From assembly GCA_003241895.1 (NCBI GenBank), contig QBLY01000006.1:53493-117492 (forward strand): DNA of 64,000 nt, written 5' to 3'. The notes beneath the pieces were generated by a model that saw only the letters and a list, made by a program, of their open reading frames with translations, searched no databases and was not told the origin of the DNA. The stretch is from Lysobacteraceae bacterium (GTDB lineage Bacteria > Pseudomonadota > Gammaproteobacteria > Xanthomonadales > Xanthomonadaceae). The position numbers and the translations under genes are program-made. Positions 34,231 to 43,022 of the stretch are shown here, piece by piece (position 1 is the stretch's first letter; every line of letters starts with the position of its first letter).

Positions 34231-37200
34231 GCGATGACCTCCTGGAGCGCGCGGCGCTTCAACAGCATGAAATACAGCAGCGGAATCACCACCAGGGTCA
34301 ACAATGTGGAAACCAGTATTCCGAAGATCAAGGCGATCGCCAGGCCGTTGAAGATCGGGTCGTCGAGGATGAAGAACGCGCCGGCCATTGCCGCCAGCCC
34401 CGTCAGGACGATGGGCTGGGCACGCACCGCGCAGGCCTCGATCACGGCGTCGGCGGGTGACTGCCCCCCTGCCACCGCGTGGTTGATGAAGTCCACCAGC
34501 AGGATCGAATTGCGCACGATGATGCCTGCCAGCGCGATCATGCCGATCATGCTGGTGGCGGTGAACTGCGCGCCGAGCAGCGCATGGCCCGGCATCACGC
34601 CGATCACGGTCAGCGGGATAGGCGCCATGATCACCAGCGGCACCAGGTAGTCGCGGAACTGCGCCACCACCAGCAGGTAGATCAGCAGCAGGCCCACCGA
34701 ATAGGCCAGGCCCATGTCGCGGAAGGTTTCGTAGGTGATCTGCCACTCGCCGTCCCACTTGATCGAGAAGCCCGCTGCGGTTTCGGGCGCCGAGAGAAAG
34801 CGCTGCTCGACCGCGGTGCCGGCCAGCGGCTTGTCGTCCACCTGGCCCACCAGGTCGAACATGCCGTAAAGAGGACTGTCGAGATCACCGGCCTCGTCGC
34901 CGGTGACGTAAACCACCGGCAGCAGGTCCTTGTGGTAGATCACCGGTTCCCACGGCAGGCGCTGCACCGTCACCACTTCCGACAGCGGCACCAGGCGACC
35001 GTCGCCGGCGCGAACGCGCAGCGTGAGCAGCTGGTCCAGGCTGGCCTGGTCGCCAGCCGGCAGGCGCAGGCGCACCGGCACGGCGTATTTCGAAACGCCG
35101 TCGCGCAGGAACGTGACGTCGCGGCCGCCCACACCCAGCGCCAACACGTCGGCGATGGCCTGCTGCGTGATGCCCAGGCGTGCGGCGCGCACGCGGTCGA
35201 CCACCACCAGCTCGCGTTCCGCGGGCGCCTCCAGCGTGCTGTCCACGTCAACGATGCCTTCGGTGGCACTGAAGCGCGCCTGCAGGTCGCGGGCGATTTC
35301 GCGCGCGCGCTGCGCATCCGGGCCGTAGATCTCGGCCACCAGCGGCGACAGCACCGGCGGACCCGGAGGCACTTCCACCACCTTGACCGAAGCGCCGTAG
35401 CGCTTGCCGATGGCCGCCAGGGCGGGACGGACGGCGCGGGCGATGTCGTGGCTCTGGCGATCGCGCTGGTGCTTGTCCACCAGGTTCACCTGCAGGTCGC
35501 CCACGTTGGCGCCGCTGCGCAGGTAGTACTGGCGCACCAGGCCGTTGAAGTTCACCGGGCCGGAGGTGCCGGCGTAGCCCTGGACGTCGAGCACTTCGGG
35601 CAAGGTGGAAACCTCGGCGGCCAGTTCCACCAGCAGCGCGTTGGTGCGCTCCAGCGTCGTGCCCTCGGGCAGGTCCACCACCACCTGGAACTCGGACTTG
35701 TTGTCGAACGGCAGCATCTTGAGCACCACCAGCTGCACCACCGCCAGGCCGGCAGCCGCGACCACGGCCAGGCCGATGCCCGCGAACAGGCGTCGACGCC
35801 GCGAGCGCCCGTGCTCGTCATGCAGGAAGGGGCGCAGCACGCGTTCGAAGCCGCGGCGTAATTTACCCACCAGCGCCCCGTCGCCATGGCCGCCTTCTTC
35901 CGCCGGCACATGCCTGGCCAGCAGCTTGAGCGACAGCCACGGCGTGACGGTCAGCGCCACGCCCAGCGACAGCAGCATGCCCACCGACGCGTTGATCGGG
36001 ATCGGACGCATGTACGGCCCCATCAGGCCCGAGACGAAGGCCATCGGCAGCAGCGCCGCGATGACCGCAAAGGTGGCCAGGATGGTCGGGCTGCCGACTT
36101 CGTCCACCGCGGGCGGGATGGCTTCGCGCAGGGTCTTGCCGCCCAGGCGCATGTGCCGGTGGATGTTCTCGACGATGACGATGGCATCGTCCACCAGGAT
36201 GCCGATCGAGAAGATCAGCGCGAACAGCGACACCCGGTTGATGGTGAAGCCCATCGCCCAGGAGGCGAACAGCGTCAACGCCAAGGTGAGGATGACGGCG
36301 CTGCCCACCACGATGGCCTCGCGCCAGCCCAGCGCGAACAGCACCAGCAGCACGACGGCGCCGGTGGCGAACACCAGCTTCTGGATCAGCTTCATGGCCT
36401 TGTCGTTGGCCGTGTAGCCGTAGTCGCGGGTGATGCTGGCGTGGATCCCGTCCGGGATCATCGTCGCCTTCAGGCCTTCGAGGCGCTCGGCGATGGCGGT
36501 GGTGATGTCGGCGGCGTTGGCGCCCGGCTTCTTGGCGATGGCCAGGGTGACCGCCGGCGCGATGCCGGTGGCGGGGCCGGCGCGGCCGGCAGGCACCGAG
36601 TGCCAGGCATACTGCGTGGGCAGGTCGGCCGACGCGCGGATGGTGGCCACGTCGTCGAGGTAGAGCGGCCGGCCATCATCAAGGCCGATCACCAGTTCGG
36701 CCACCTGCTGGGCATCGGCCAGATAGCGGCCGGCCGTCAACGGCACCTGGCCGTCGGCGGTGACGCGCTCGCCTGCCTGCTGGACGATGTTGGCCGCCGA
36801 CAGGGCGCCGGCCAGGTCGTCGGCGGTCATGCCGTAGGAGGCGAGCCGCGTGGCGTCGAGTTCCACCACCACCGCGCGCTGCGGTGCGCCGATGGTGTAG
36901 ACGTCGCGGGTGCCCGGTACGCGCTTGAGCTCGGCCTCAAGCGTGTGCGCGACCTCGGCCAGTTCGGTGCCGCCGCGCGCGGGGTCGTCCGTCCACAGGG
37001 TGACGCTCATCACCGGCACGTCGTCGATGCCCATGGGCCGCACCAGCGGCTGGCCGACGCCCAGGTTGGCGGGCGCCCAGTCGGCGTTCGAATAAACCTG
37101 GTTGTACAGGCGCACCAGCGCATCCTGGCGCGGCACGCCCACGGCGAACTCCACCGTGATCAGCGCCATGCCGGGACGGCTGATGGAATAAACGTGTTTG

Positions 37201-37454
37201 ACGCCGTCGATCTCCGACAGCACCTGTTCCAGCGGATAGCTGACCAGGTTCTCGACGTCCTGCGCCGGCGCGCCGGCGAACGGCACGATCACATTGGCCA
37301 TCGTGACGTCGATCTGCGGCTCTTCCTCGCGCGGCGTCACCAGCGTTGCGAACAGGCCCAGCAGCAGTCCGGCGATGGCCAGGATGGGCGTCAGCGGGTT
37401 GGCCTGGAACGAACGCGCCAAGCGTCCGGAGAGACCGAAGCGCGGCTCACTCAT
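34227..37454 (-). CDS. RND efflux pump inner-membrane subunit in the sulfide operon
   Basis: 1075 residues with AcrB topology: TM1 near residues 20-40 (NPLTPILAIAGLLLGLFATLV), a first porter domain beginning REEEPQIDVTMANVIVPF, and FSIGILVDDAIVIVENIHRH with the proton-relay Asp pair. A second periplasmic domain follows TM7 (FDNKSEFQVVVDLPEGTTLER), and the C-terminal repeat has GMIALAGIIVRNSILLVDFIN. It belongs to a broad HAE1-like branch whose substrates are mostly unknown; it lacks a clear metal-exporter (CusA/CzcA) signature. It overlaps the adaptor gene by 8 bp and trxC by 4 bp. Confidence 0.9.
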   Translation of the reverse strand: MSEPRFGLSGRLARSFQANPLTPILAIAGLLLGLFATLVTPREEEPQIDVTMANVIVPFAGAPAQDVENLVSYPLEQVLSEIDGVKHVYSISRPGMALITVEFAVGVPRQDALVRLYNQVYSNADWAPANLGVGQPLVRPMGIDDVPVMSVTLWTDDPARGGTELAEVAHTLEAELKRVPGTRDVYTIGAPQRAVVVELDATRLASYGMTADDLAGALSAANIVQQAGERVTADGQVPLTAGRYLADAQQVAELVIGLDDGRPLYLDDVATIRASADLPTQYAWHSVPAGRAGPATGIAPAVTLAIAKKPGANAADITTAIAERLEGLKATMIPDGIHASITRDYGYTANDKAMKLIQKLVFATGAVVLLVLFALGWREAIVVGSAVILTLALTLFASWAMGFTINRVSLFALIFSIGILVDDAIVIVENIHRHMRLGGKTLREAIPPAVDEVGSPTILATFAVIAALLPMAFVSGLMGPYMRPIPINASVGMLLSLGVALTVTPWLSLKLLARHVPAEEGGHGDGALVGKLRRGFERVLRPFLHDEHGRSRRRRLFAGIGLAVVAAAGLAVVQLVVLKMLPFDNKSEFQVVVDLPEGTTLERTNALLVELAAEVSTLPEVLDVQGYAGTSGPVNFNGLVRQYYLRSGANVGDLQVNLVDKHQRDRQSHDIARAVRPALAAIGKRYGASVKVVEVPPGPPVLSPLVAEIYGPDAQRAREIARDLQARFSATEGIVDVDSTLEAPAERELVVVDRVRAARLGITQQAIADVLALGVGGRDVTFLRDGVSKYAVPVRLRLPAGDQASLDQLLTLRVRAGDGRLVPLSEVVTVQRLPWEPVIYHKDLLPVVYVTGDEAGDLDSPLYGMFDLVGQVDDKPLAGTAVEQRFLSAPETAAGFSIKWDGEWQITYETFRDMGLAYSVGLLLIYLLVVAQFRDYLVPLVIMAPIPLTVIGVMPGHALLGAQFTATSMIGMIALAGIIVRNSILLVDFINHAVAGGQSPADAVIEACAVRAQPIVLTGLAAMAGAFFILDDPIFNGLAIALIFGILVSTLLTLVVIPLLYFMLLKRRALQEVIA

Positions 37455-38523
37455 TGACCGACTCCGTGCGCTGCGCGGTCAGGTAAGCCAATGCGGCCAG
37501 TGGGTCGACCGCGATGCGGTCGCCGGCCGACAGGCCCGCCAGCACTTCGACGCGGTCGCCGGCGCGGTGGCCAATGCGGACCTGGCGCAGGCTGACCCGG
37601 TTGGCCGGATCCACGGCGTAGACCGCCGTCACTTCGCTGCGGCTCACCAGCGCGGCGGCCGGCACCACGATGCGTTCCGTGTCGCCGGTCTTGAAGGCGG
37701 TCTTGACCGTCATGCCCGGCTGCAGGCCGGTGCTGGCCTTGGGCAGCTCCACGCGTATGCGGAAGCTATGGGTCTTGGGATCGGCATAGGGGAAGATGAC
37801 CACGCCCGTGGCGTCGATGCGGCGACCATCGGTCAGGATCACCGTGGCCGTGCCGTGTTCGCGTATCGCCTGGATGTCGCTCTGCGGCACCTCCACGTTG
37901 ACGCGCAGCTGGTCGAGCGACAGGCCCGACACCAGCGGCTGGCCCGGGCGCACCGACTCGCCCACCTCCACCAGGCGCTCGGTCAGGATTCCCGAATACG
38001 GCGCCTTGATGACGGTGTAGTCCACCTGTTCGCCTGCTTCGCTCACGCCGGCGCGCGCGGACTCCAGCGCAGCGCGCGCAGCGTCGCGTCGGGCCCGGGC
38101 CTGGTCCAGGCTTGCCCGGGCGAGCAGCTGCTTGGCCACGAGCGCCTGCGTCCTGCCGAAGGCCAGTTCGGCCTCGGCCGCGTCGGCCTGCGCCGCGCTG
38201 AGCGTCGCCGATGCGCGTCGACTGACCGAGAGCTGCTCCACGTCGGTGAACCGGATGACCACTTGGCCCGCCTCGACGTAATCGTTTACATCGAACGGAA
38301 TCTCCAGCACGCGGCCGGCCGTCTGTGCCGACAGCGTCGCCTGGTTCACCGCTTCCACCACGCCGTCCCAGGCTCGTTCGCGCGGCGAGGACTCCATCGC
38401 CACCTCCAGCGTTTCGAACTGCACCGGCGCGGATGCCACCGGCAGCGGCGTCTTGTCACCGCAAGCCGCCAGCAGGGCGACTGCGATGACGGCCAGCGGA
38501 ATCAGGCGGACCTTGGGCGACAT
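37447..38523 (-). CDS. RND periplasmic adaptor lipoprotein in the sulfide operon
   Basis: 358 residues with lipobox LLAACGD (Cys about 21). The lipoyl halves are LEIPFDVNDYVEAGQVVIRF and VIKAPYSGILTERLVEVGESV. A helical hairpin lies between (about residues 105-165), then a barrel domain (LRVNVEVPQSDIQAI) and a membrane-proximal domain (SEVTAVYAVDPANRVSLRQV). It starts 9 bp after the DUF2892 gene and overlaps the RND pump gene by 8 bp. No outer-membrane factor is encoded in the operon. Confidence 0.9.
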   Translation of the reverse strand: MSPKVRLIPLAVIAVALLAACGDKTPLPVASAPVQFETLEVAMESSPRERAWDGVVEAVNQATLSAQTAGRVLEIPFDVNDYVEAGQVVIRFTDVEQLSVSRRASATLSAAQADAAEAELAFGRTQALVAKQLLARASLDQARARRDAARAALESARAGVSEAGEQVDYTVIKAPYSGILTERLVEVGESVRPGQPLVSGLSLDQLRVNVEVPQSDIQAIREHGTATVILTDGRRIDATGVVIFPYADPKTHSFRIRVELPKASTGLQPGMTVKTAFKTGDTERIVVPAAALVSRSEVTAVYAVDPANRVSLRQVRIGHRAGDRVEVLAGLSAGDRIAVDPLAALAYLTAQRTESVNE

Positions 38524-38532
38524 GTCAGAACC

Positions 38533-38736
38533 TCACTTGAAGGCGCAGCCGGACTTGAAGCCCAGTTTGCCGAAGATCATCGCCGCCGGGCAGAAGCCGG
38601 TGAAGGACGACTGCAGCAGGTTGAGGCCGACGAAGGCGGTCAGCAGCAGCCAGTACGGCGACACGAAGTACGACAAGGCGGCGCTGGCGAGGATCATCAG
38701 GCCGGCGAAGGCCAGGACGGCGCGGTCGAGGTTCAT
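38533..38736 (-). CDS. DUF2892 (YgaP-type) small membrane protein
   Basis: 67 residues with two hydrophobic segments (LAFAGLMILASAALSYFVS and YWLLLTAFVGLNLLQSSF), then the family signature FTGFCPAAMIFGKLG and a final cysteine. This is the membrane half of E. coli YgaP, where it is fused to a rhodanese. AAAGGAG lies 6 bases before the ATG at 38736, which favours that start over the one six bases upstream. It sits 22 bp after sqr and 9 bp before the adaptor gene. Confidence 0.9.
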   Translation of the reverse strand: MNLDRAVLAFAGLMILASAALSYFVSPYWLLLTAFVGLNLLQSSFTGFCPAAMIFGKLGFKSGCAFK

Positions 38737-38758
38737 GGACATCTCCTTTGGGGTTGGG

Positions 38759-40027
38759 TTACTTGAGCCGCTCGATGCCGAGCAGCTTGAGGACGTACTT
38801 CTCGTACAGCGGTTCGGTATTGCCCGACTTCATCTTGGCCAGGAAGTATTTTTCATAGGCCACCTTGGCCAGGTGCACCCACTTGCCGACCTTGGCCCAG
38901 GTGACGTTGCGGGGCGGGATCTGCGGCAGCGCCACGAAGGCGGCGCCGGTGTCGCCCATGTCGGCCAGGCAGATCGCATTCCAGGTAGCCACGGCTTCGG
39001 GCGGCTTGCCCGCCAGTTCCGCGGCGATGTTCACCGCGATGGCCGTGACCATGGATTCGATCATGAAACCTGTCTTGGGTGCGCCGGTCGGGACGGTCGT
39101 GACCTCCACCGGCGGGATCGCCACGCAGACGCCGGCCGAATAAATGTTGGGGTAGGCGGGGTTGCGCTGGTGCGCATCGATCTTGACGAAGCCGCGCGGA
39201 TTGCACAGGTCCTTGGCGCTGCGCACGGCGTCCACGCCGGTGAAGGCGGGAAGCACCATCGAGAACTTGAAGGGCAGCTCGTGATTGGCGTGCAGCTGGC
39301 CTCGACTGTCCATCTCTTCCACCGACATCATGCCCGGCTCGACCTTCTGGATCTTTGCGTTGACGATCCATTTGATGTGCCGCTGGCGGAGCTCCGATTC
39401 GAGCAGCGTCTTCGAGTCGCCGACGCCGCCCAGGCCCATGTGGCCGATGTAGGGCTCGCTGCTGACGTAGGTCATGGGCACCTTGTCGCGCAGCTTTCGC
39501 TTGCGCAGGTCGGCGTCGACGATCATCGCGAACTCGTACGCCGGGCCGAAGCAGCTGGCGCCGGCGGCGGCACCGACCACGATCGGGCCTGGATCCTTCA
39601 GGAATTCCTGGTACGACGCCCAGGCCTCGCTGGCGTGGGGGGTGGTGCAGACCGAATGCGTATGGCCCTCGGGGCCCAGGCCCGGGACCTCATCGAATGC
39701 CAAGCGTGGGCCGGTGGTGATGACCAGGTAGTCGTAGTCCAGGCGGCGGCCGTCGCGCAGCAGCAGATGGTTTTCCTCAGGCACCACCCGCTCCGCGCCG
39801 CCGTCTTCGAATTCAATCCCCTTGTTGGCCAGGTGGGGCTGGACCGTGATCTGTATCGCGGTCGATTCGCGCCAGCCCACCGCCACCCACGGATTGGAGG
39901 GCGTGAATGAGAATTGCGGGCCCTCGCCAACGACCGTGACCCGGTGTTGCTTGGGCAGGCTCGCCCGGATCTCGTAGGCTGCGCTCATGCCGCCAATGCC
40001 GGCTCCCAGGATCACGATGTGCGCCAT
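38759..40027 (-). CDS. sqr: Sulfide:quinone oxidoreductase
   Basis: A 422-residue flavoprotein that oxidises sulfide at the membrane and passes electrons to quinone. The N-terminal FAD motif is IVILGAGIGGMSAAYEI; a second dinucleotide region is IVVGAAAGASCFGPAYEF. The catalytic cysteines of type I SQR (128, 160, 356 in Acidithiobacillus) have counterparts at Cys127 (SVCTTPHA), Cys159 and Cys353 (NAICLADMG). NIYSAGVCVAI is the C-terminal FAD contact. The end (KYFLAKMKSGNTEPLYEKYVLKLLG) fits the membrane-binding helices. It is the first gene of the six-gene operon, divergent from the rhodanese gene. Confidence 0.92.
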   Translation of the reverse strand: MAHIVILGAGIGGMSAAYEIRASLPKQHRVTVVGEGPQFSFTPSNPWVAVGWRESTAIQITVQPHLANKGIEFEDGGAERVVPEENHLLLRDGRRLDYDYLVITTGPRLAFDEVPGLGPEGHTHSVCTTPHASEAWASYQEFLKDPGPIVVGAAAGASCFGPAYEFAMIVDADLRKRKLRDKVPMTYVSSEPYIGHMGLGGVGDSKTLLESELRQRHIKWIVNAKIQKVEPGMMSVEEMDSRGQLHANHELPFKFSMVLPAFTGVDAVRSAKDLCNPRGFVKIDAHQRNPAYPNIYSAGVCVAIPPVEVTTVPTGAPKTGFMIESMVTAIAVNIAAELAGKPPEAVATWNAICLADMGDTGAAFVALPQIPPRNVTWAKVGKWVHLAKVAYEKYFLAKMKSGNTEPLYEKYVLKLLGIERLK

Positions 40028-40068
40028 GTTCTTCTCCCTTCCGTCGGTGGCTGTTGCCAGCTGTTCGT

Positions 40069-40097
40069 ATATTAGCTGGATCTTAATTAGAATTCAA
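40069..40097 (-). promoter_or_regulatory. Candidate sigma-70 promoter of the sqr operon
   Basis: On the minus strand TTGAAT (40097-40092) and TAATAT (40074-40069) are separated by exactly 17 bp, 42 bp before the sqr ATG. It lies within an AT-rich island that stands out from the GC-rich surroundings. Confidence 0.6.
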
Positions 40098-40106
40098 TGA
40101 TAATAT
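40069..40106. promoter_or_regulatory. AT-rich divergent promoter/operator island, likely BigR target
   Basis: The inverted hexamers ATATTA (40069-40074) and TAATAT (40101-40106) frame a core with CTTAATTAG and GAATTC. TAATAT or the overlapping GATAAT serves as a plausible -10 for the rhodanese-regulator pair, with only a weak -35 (TGGATC, 40077-40082). BigR/SqrR proteins bind AT-rich dyads overlapping promoters, so this is the likely operator for both directions; this is inference. Confidence 0.5.
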
Positions 40107-40132
40107 GGCCGAAACCCGAGAGGAGACCTGAC

Positions 40133-40531
40133 ATGCGTCAAACCGCCCAACAACTGGTGTCCGAGGCCAAGTTGCGCATCCGCGAGATTGACGCGGCCGA
40201 ACTGCTGGCCCTGCAGGCGCGCGGCCTGCCGGTGATCGACGTGCGCGAGCCCGGTGAATTCGCCCAAGGGCATGTGCCGGGCGCGGCCAGCATTCCTCGC
40301 GGCGTGCTGGAGTTCGAGGTGGACGGCCATCCGGCGGTGAACGGGCTTCGCGACCCGGCCCTGGCCCATCGCGACCAGCCAGTCGTACTCTATTGCCGCA
40401 GCGGCGGCCGCTCGGCGCTGGCGGCCGAGGCCCTGCTGCGACTTGGCTTCACCGAGCCGCTGTCGCTTGCCGGTGGTTTCCAGGCGTGGTCCGAACAGGG
40501 CCGCGCCGTCGAAGGCGCTGCCGGCCAATGA
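40133..40531 (+). CDS. Single-domain rhodanese sulfurtransferase
   Basis: 132 residues: LPVIDVREPGEFAQGHVPGAASIPRG (CH2A motif) and the active-site loop YCRSGGRSA with the persulfide-carrying Cys88, then AEALLRLGF and LAGGFQAW (C-terminal rhodanese signature). The family moves sulfane sulfur between persulfides, thiosulfate and acceptors. GAGGAGA precedes the ATG at 40133. It overlaps the regulator gene by 4 bp and diverges from sqr. Confidence 0.92.
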   Translation: MRQTAQQLVSEAKLRIREIDAAELLALQARGLPVIDVREPGEFAQGHVPGAASIPRGVLEFEVDGHPAVNGLRDPALAHRDQPVVLYCRSGGRSALAAEALLRLGFTEPLSLAGGFQAWSEQGRAVEGAAGQ

Positions 40532-40878
40532 GCGCAAAGTCCGCCGCACCAGCCATCGCCCCCGCCACCGCCCCCGCCCTGCAGATGAAGGAGCGGGCGA
40601 ACGAAGCCGCCGACCTGCTCAAGGCCATGGCCAACCCGCAGCGGCTGCGCGTGCTGTGCCTGCTGATCGAACGGGAAATGTCGGTGGGCGAGATCAACGC
40701 CCTGGTGGACCTGAGCCAGTCGGCGTTGTCCCAGCACCTGGCGGTGCTGCGGGAAAAGGAACTCGTCAGCACGCGACGCGAAGCGCAGACCGTCTATTAC
40801 TCGGTCCACGACGGCCTGGTGCATGACATCATCGCGTCGCTGCACGGCGCCTTCTGCGCGCCCGGCCCGGGTCGCTGA
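40528..40878 (+). CDS. bigR: ArsR-family repressor of the BigR/SqrR (persulfide-sensing) type
   Basis: 116 residues with a winged helix-turn-helix: ANPQRLRVLCLLIEREMSVGE, recognition helix SQSALSQHLAVLREKELV and wing TRREAQTVYYSVHD. It has two cysteines, Cys44 (VLCLL) and Cys110 (GAFCAPG), 66 residues apart. The sensor pairs of BigR (42/108) and SqrR (41/107) have the same spacing; they form a disulfide or tetrasulfide link on reaction with persulfide and release DNA. ArsR-type metal-binding motifs (CxC) are absent. The first about 20 residues are Ala/Pro-rich. It overlaps the rhodanese gene (ATGA). Confidence 0.9.
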   Translation: MSAKSAAPAIAPATAPALQMKERANEAADLLKAMANPQRLRVLCLLIEREMSVGEINALVDLSQSALSQHLAVLREKELVSTRREAQTVYYSVHDGLVHDIIASLHGAFCAPGPGR

Positions 40879-40902
40879 GCGAGCCGGGCGGATGTCGCCC
40901 CG

Positions 40903-42912
40903 CTAGCGCAGGGCTTTGGCCGCGTCCACCACCGCTTCCACGGTGATGCCGAAGAAGTGATACAGCTGGTCGGCGGGCGCCGAGGCGCCGAAACTGTCGA
41001 TGCCGATCACCGCACCGTCCAGGCCGACATACTTGTGCCAGAAACCGGTGACGCCGGCTTCCACGGCCACGCGCTTGCGACACCATGCCGGCAGCACGGC
41101 TTCGCGCCACTCCACCGGCTGGCGGTCAAATACGCTGGTGCTGGGCATCGAAACCACCCGCGCCTTGATGCCTTCGGCGGCCAGGCGGCGCATCGCCTCC
41201 ATGGCCAGTTCGGTTTCCGAGCCGGTACCGATCAGGATCACGTCGAACGACGCTTCGCCCGGATCGCTCAGCACGTAGCCGCCGCGGGCGATGTCGCCCA
41301 GCTGCTGCGCCGTGCGCGGCTGGTGGGCCAGGCTCTGGCGGCTGAACACCAGGCAGCTGGGGCCGTCGGCGCGTTCAATCGCGGCCTGCCAGCTGACGGC
41401 CGACTCCACCGCATCACACGGGCGCCAGACGTCGTTGTTGGGGATGTAGCGCAGCGACGCCAGGTGTTCGACCGGCTGGTGGGTCGGGCCGTCTTCGCCC
41501 AGGCCGATCGAGTCGTGGGTGAATACGTGGATGGCGCGCGCGGGGATCAGCGCCGACATGCGCAGCGCATTGCGCGAGTAGTCGGAGAACACCAGGAAGG
41601 TGGCGTCATAGGGGATGAAACCACCGTGCAGCGCGATGCCGTTGCTGATGGCGCTCATGCCGAACTCGCGCACGCCGTAGTGCACGTAGTTGGCGTTGGC
41701 ATCGTTGCTGGTGATGGACTTGCTGCCCTTCCAGAGCGTGAGGTTGGAATGGGCGAGGTCGGCCGAGCCGCCGATCAGCTCCGGCAGCAGCGGGCCGAAC
41801 GCATCCAGTGCCATCTGCGAGGCCTTGCGCGACGCGACCACCGGGCCATCGAGCTGCAGCTTGGCGATGTAGGCCTTGGCCGCATCGGCGAAGTCTTCGG
41901 GCAACTCGGCGTGGGAGCGGCGCACCAGCTCCGCGGCGAGCGCCGGATGCGCCTCGGCATAGCCGTCGAACAGCCGGTTCCACTGCTCCTCCCGCACCAG
42001 GCCGGTGTTGCCGGCGCGCCAGCCGTCGGAGATGGCCTGCGGGATCTCGAACGGGGCGTAGGGCCAGTCCAGCGCGGCGCGGGTGGCGGCGATCTCGTCC
42101 TTGCCCAGCGGCGCGCCGTGGGCCGACTCCTTGTCCTGCTTGTTGGGCGAACCAAAACCGATATGGGTCCGGCAGCAGATCAGGGTGGGCCGGTCGGCTT
42201 CCGCCAGCGCGGTCTTGATGGCCTGGGTGATCTCCACCGTGTCATGCCCGTTGACGCTGCGGATCACCTGCCAGCCGTAAGCCTCGAAACGCGCCGCGGT
42301 GTCGTCGGTGAACCAGCCCGACGTGTCGCCATCGATTGAAATACGGTTGTCGTCCCAGAACGCGACCAGTTTGCCCAGGCCCCAGGTGCCGGCAAGCGAG
42401 GCGGCTTCGTGCGAGATACCCTCCATCAGGCAGCCATCGCCCATGAAGACCCACGTGGTGTGGTCGACCACGTCGAACTCGGGGCGGTTGAACTGGTTCG
42501 CCAGCAGCTTCTCGGCCAGCGCCATGCCTACGGCGTTCGCCAAACCCTGGCCCAGCGGGCCGGTGGTGGTTTCAACCCCCGGGGTGTGGCCGAACTCGGG
42601 ATGGCCGGCCGTCTTGCTGTGCAGCTGGCGGAACTTCTTGAGCTGCTCGATCGGCAGGTCATAGCCCGACAGGTGCAGCAGCGCGTAGATCAGCATCGAC
42701 CCGTGGCCGTTGGACAGGACGAAGCGGTCGCGGTTGAACCACTTGGGGTTGTTCGGGTTGTGCCGCAGGAAGTCGTTCCAGAGCACTTCGGCGATATCCG
42801 CCATGCCCATCGGCATGCCCGGGTGACCGGACTTGGCGGCCTCGACGGCGTCGATGGCCAGGAAGCGGATGGCGTTGGCGAGATCGCGGCGGGACGGCGT
42901 GGCGGTGCTCAT
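40903..42912 (-). CDS. tkt: Transketolase
   Basis: A 669-residue thiamine diphosphate enzyme exchanging two-carbon units in the pentose phosphate pathway. It has [21 protein letters not shown], the GHPGMPMG and [18 protein letters not shown] segments, the ThDP motif [18 protein letters not shown]...WDDN, the pyrimidine-domain [16 protein letters not shown] and a C-terminal domain with [12 protein letters not shown]. The length is standard. It stands alone (110 bp after the symporter gene), away from the glycolytic series. Its 3' end is convergent with the regulator gene. Confidence 0.97.
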   Translation of the reverse strand: MSTATPSRRDLANAIRFLAIDAVEAAKSGHPGMPMGMADIAEVLWNDFLRHNPNNPKWFNRDRFVLSNGHGSMLIYALLHLSGYDLPIEQLKKFRQLHSKTAGHPEFGHTPGVETTTGPLGQGLANAVGMALAEKLLANQFNRPEFDVVDHTTWVFMGDGCLMEGISHEAASLAGTWGLGKLVAFWDDNRISIDGDTSGWFTDDTAARFEAYGWQVIRSVNGHDTVEITQAIKTALAEADRPTLICCRTHIGFGSPNKQDKESAHGAPLGKDEIAATRAALDWPYAPFEIPQAISDGWRAGNTGLVREEQWNRLFDGYAEAHPALAAELVRRSHAELPEDFADAAKAYIAKLQLDGPVVASRKASQMALDAFGPLLPELIGGSADLAHSNLTLWKGSKSITSNDANANYVHYGVREFGMSAISNGIALHGGFIPYDATFLVFSDYSRNALRMSALIPARAIHVFTHDSIGLGEDGPTHQPVEHLASLRYIPNNDVWRPCDAVESAVSWQAAIERADGPSCLVFSRQSLAHQPRTAQQLGDIARGGYVLSDPGEASFDVILIGTGSETELAMEAMRRLAAEGIKARVVSMPSTSVFDRQPVEWREAVLPAWCRKRVAVEAGVTGFWHKYVGLDGAVIGIDSFGASAPADQLYHFFGITVEAVVDAAKALR

Positions 42913-43022
42913 GGTGGGCGGCTTCGGCTAGGAGGAGTCGGGCGGCCCGCCGCATGGGCGGGTCCGGTCATTTTCCCCCAGCCGGCCCCGAATGTCGCCG
43001 TTGCTCGGCTGGGCGGGCGGTG

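Noticed and set aside
34227-37454. Metal-exporting (CusA/CzcA) assignment for the RND pump in the sulfide cluster.
   Set aside because: No methionine-rich or metal-site residues were recognised, the adaptor lacks metal-binding features and the regulator lacks metal motifs; a drug-type or unknown substrate is safer.
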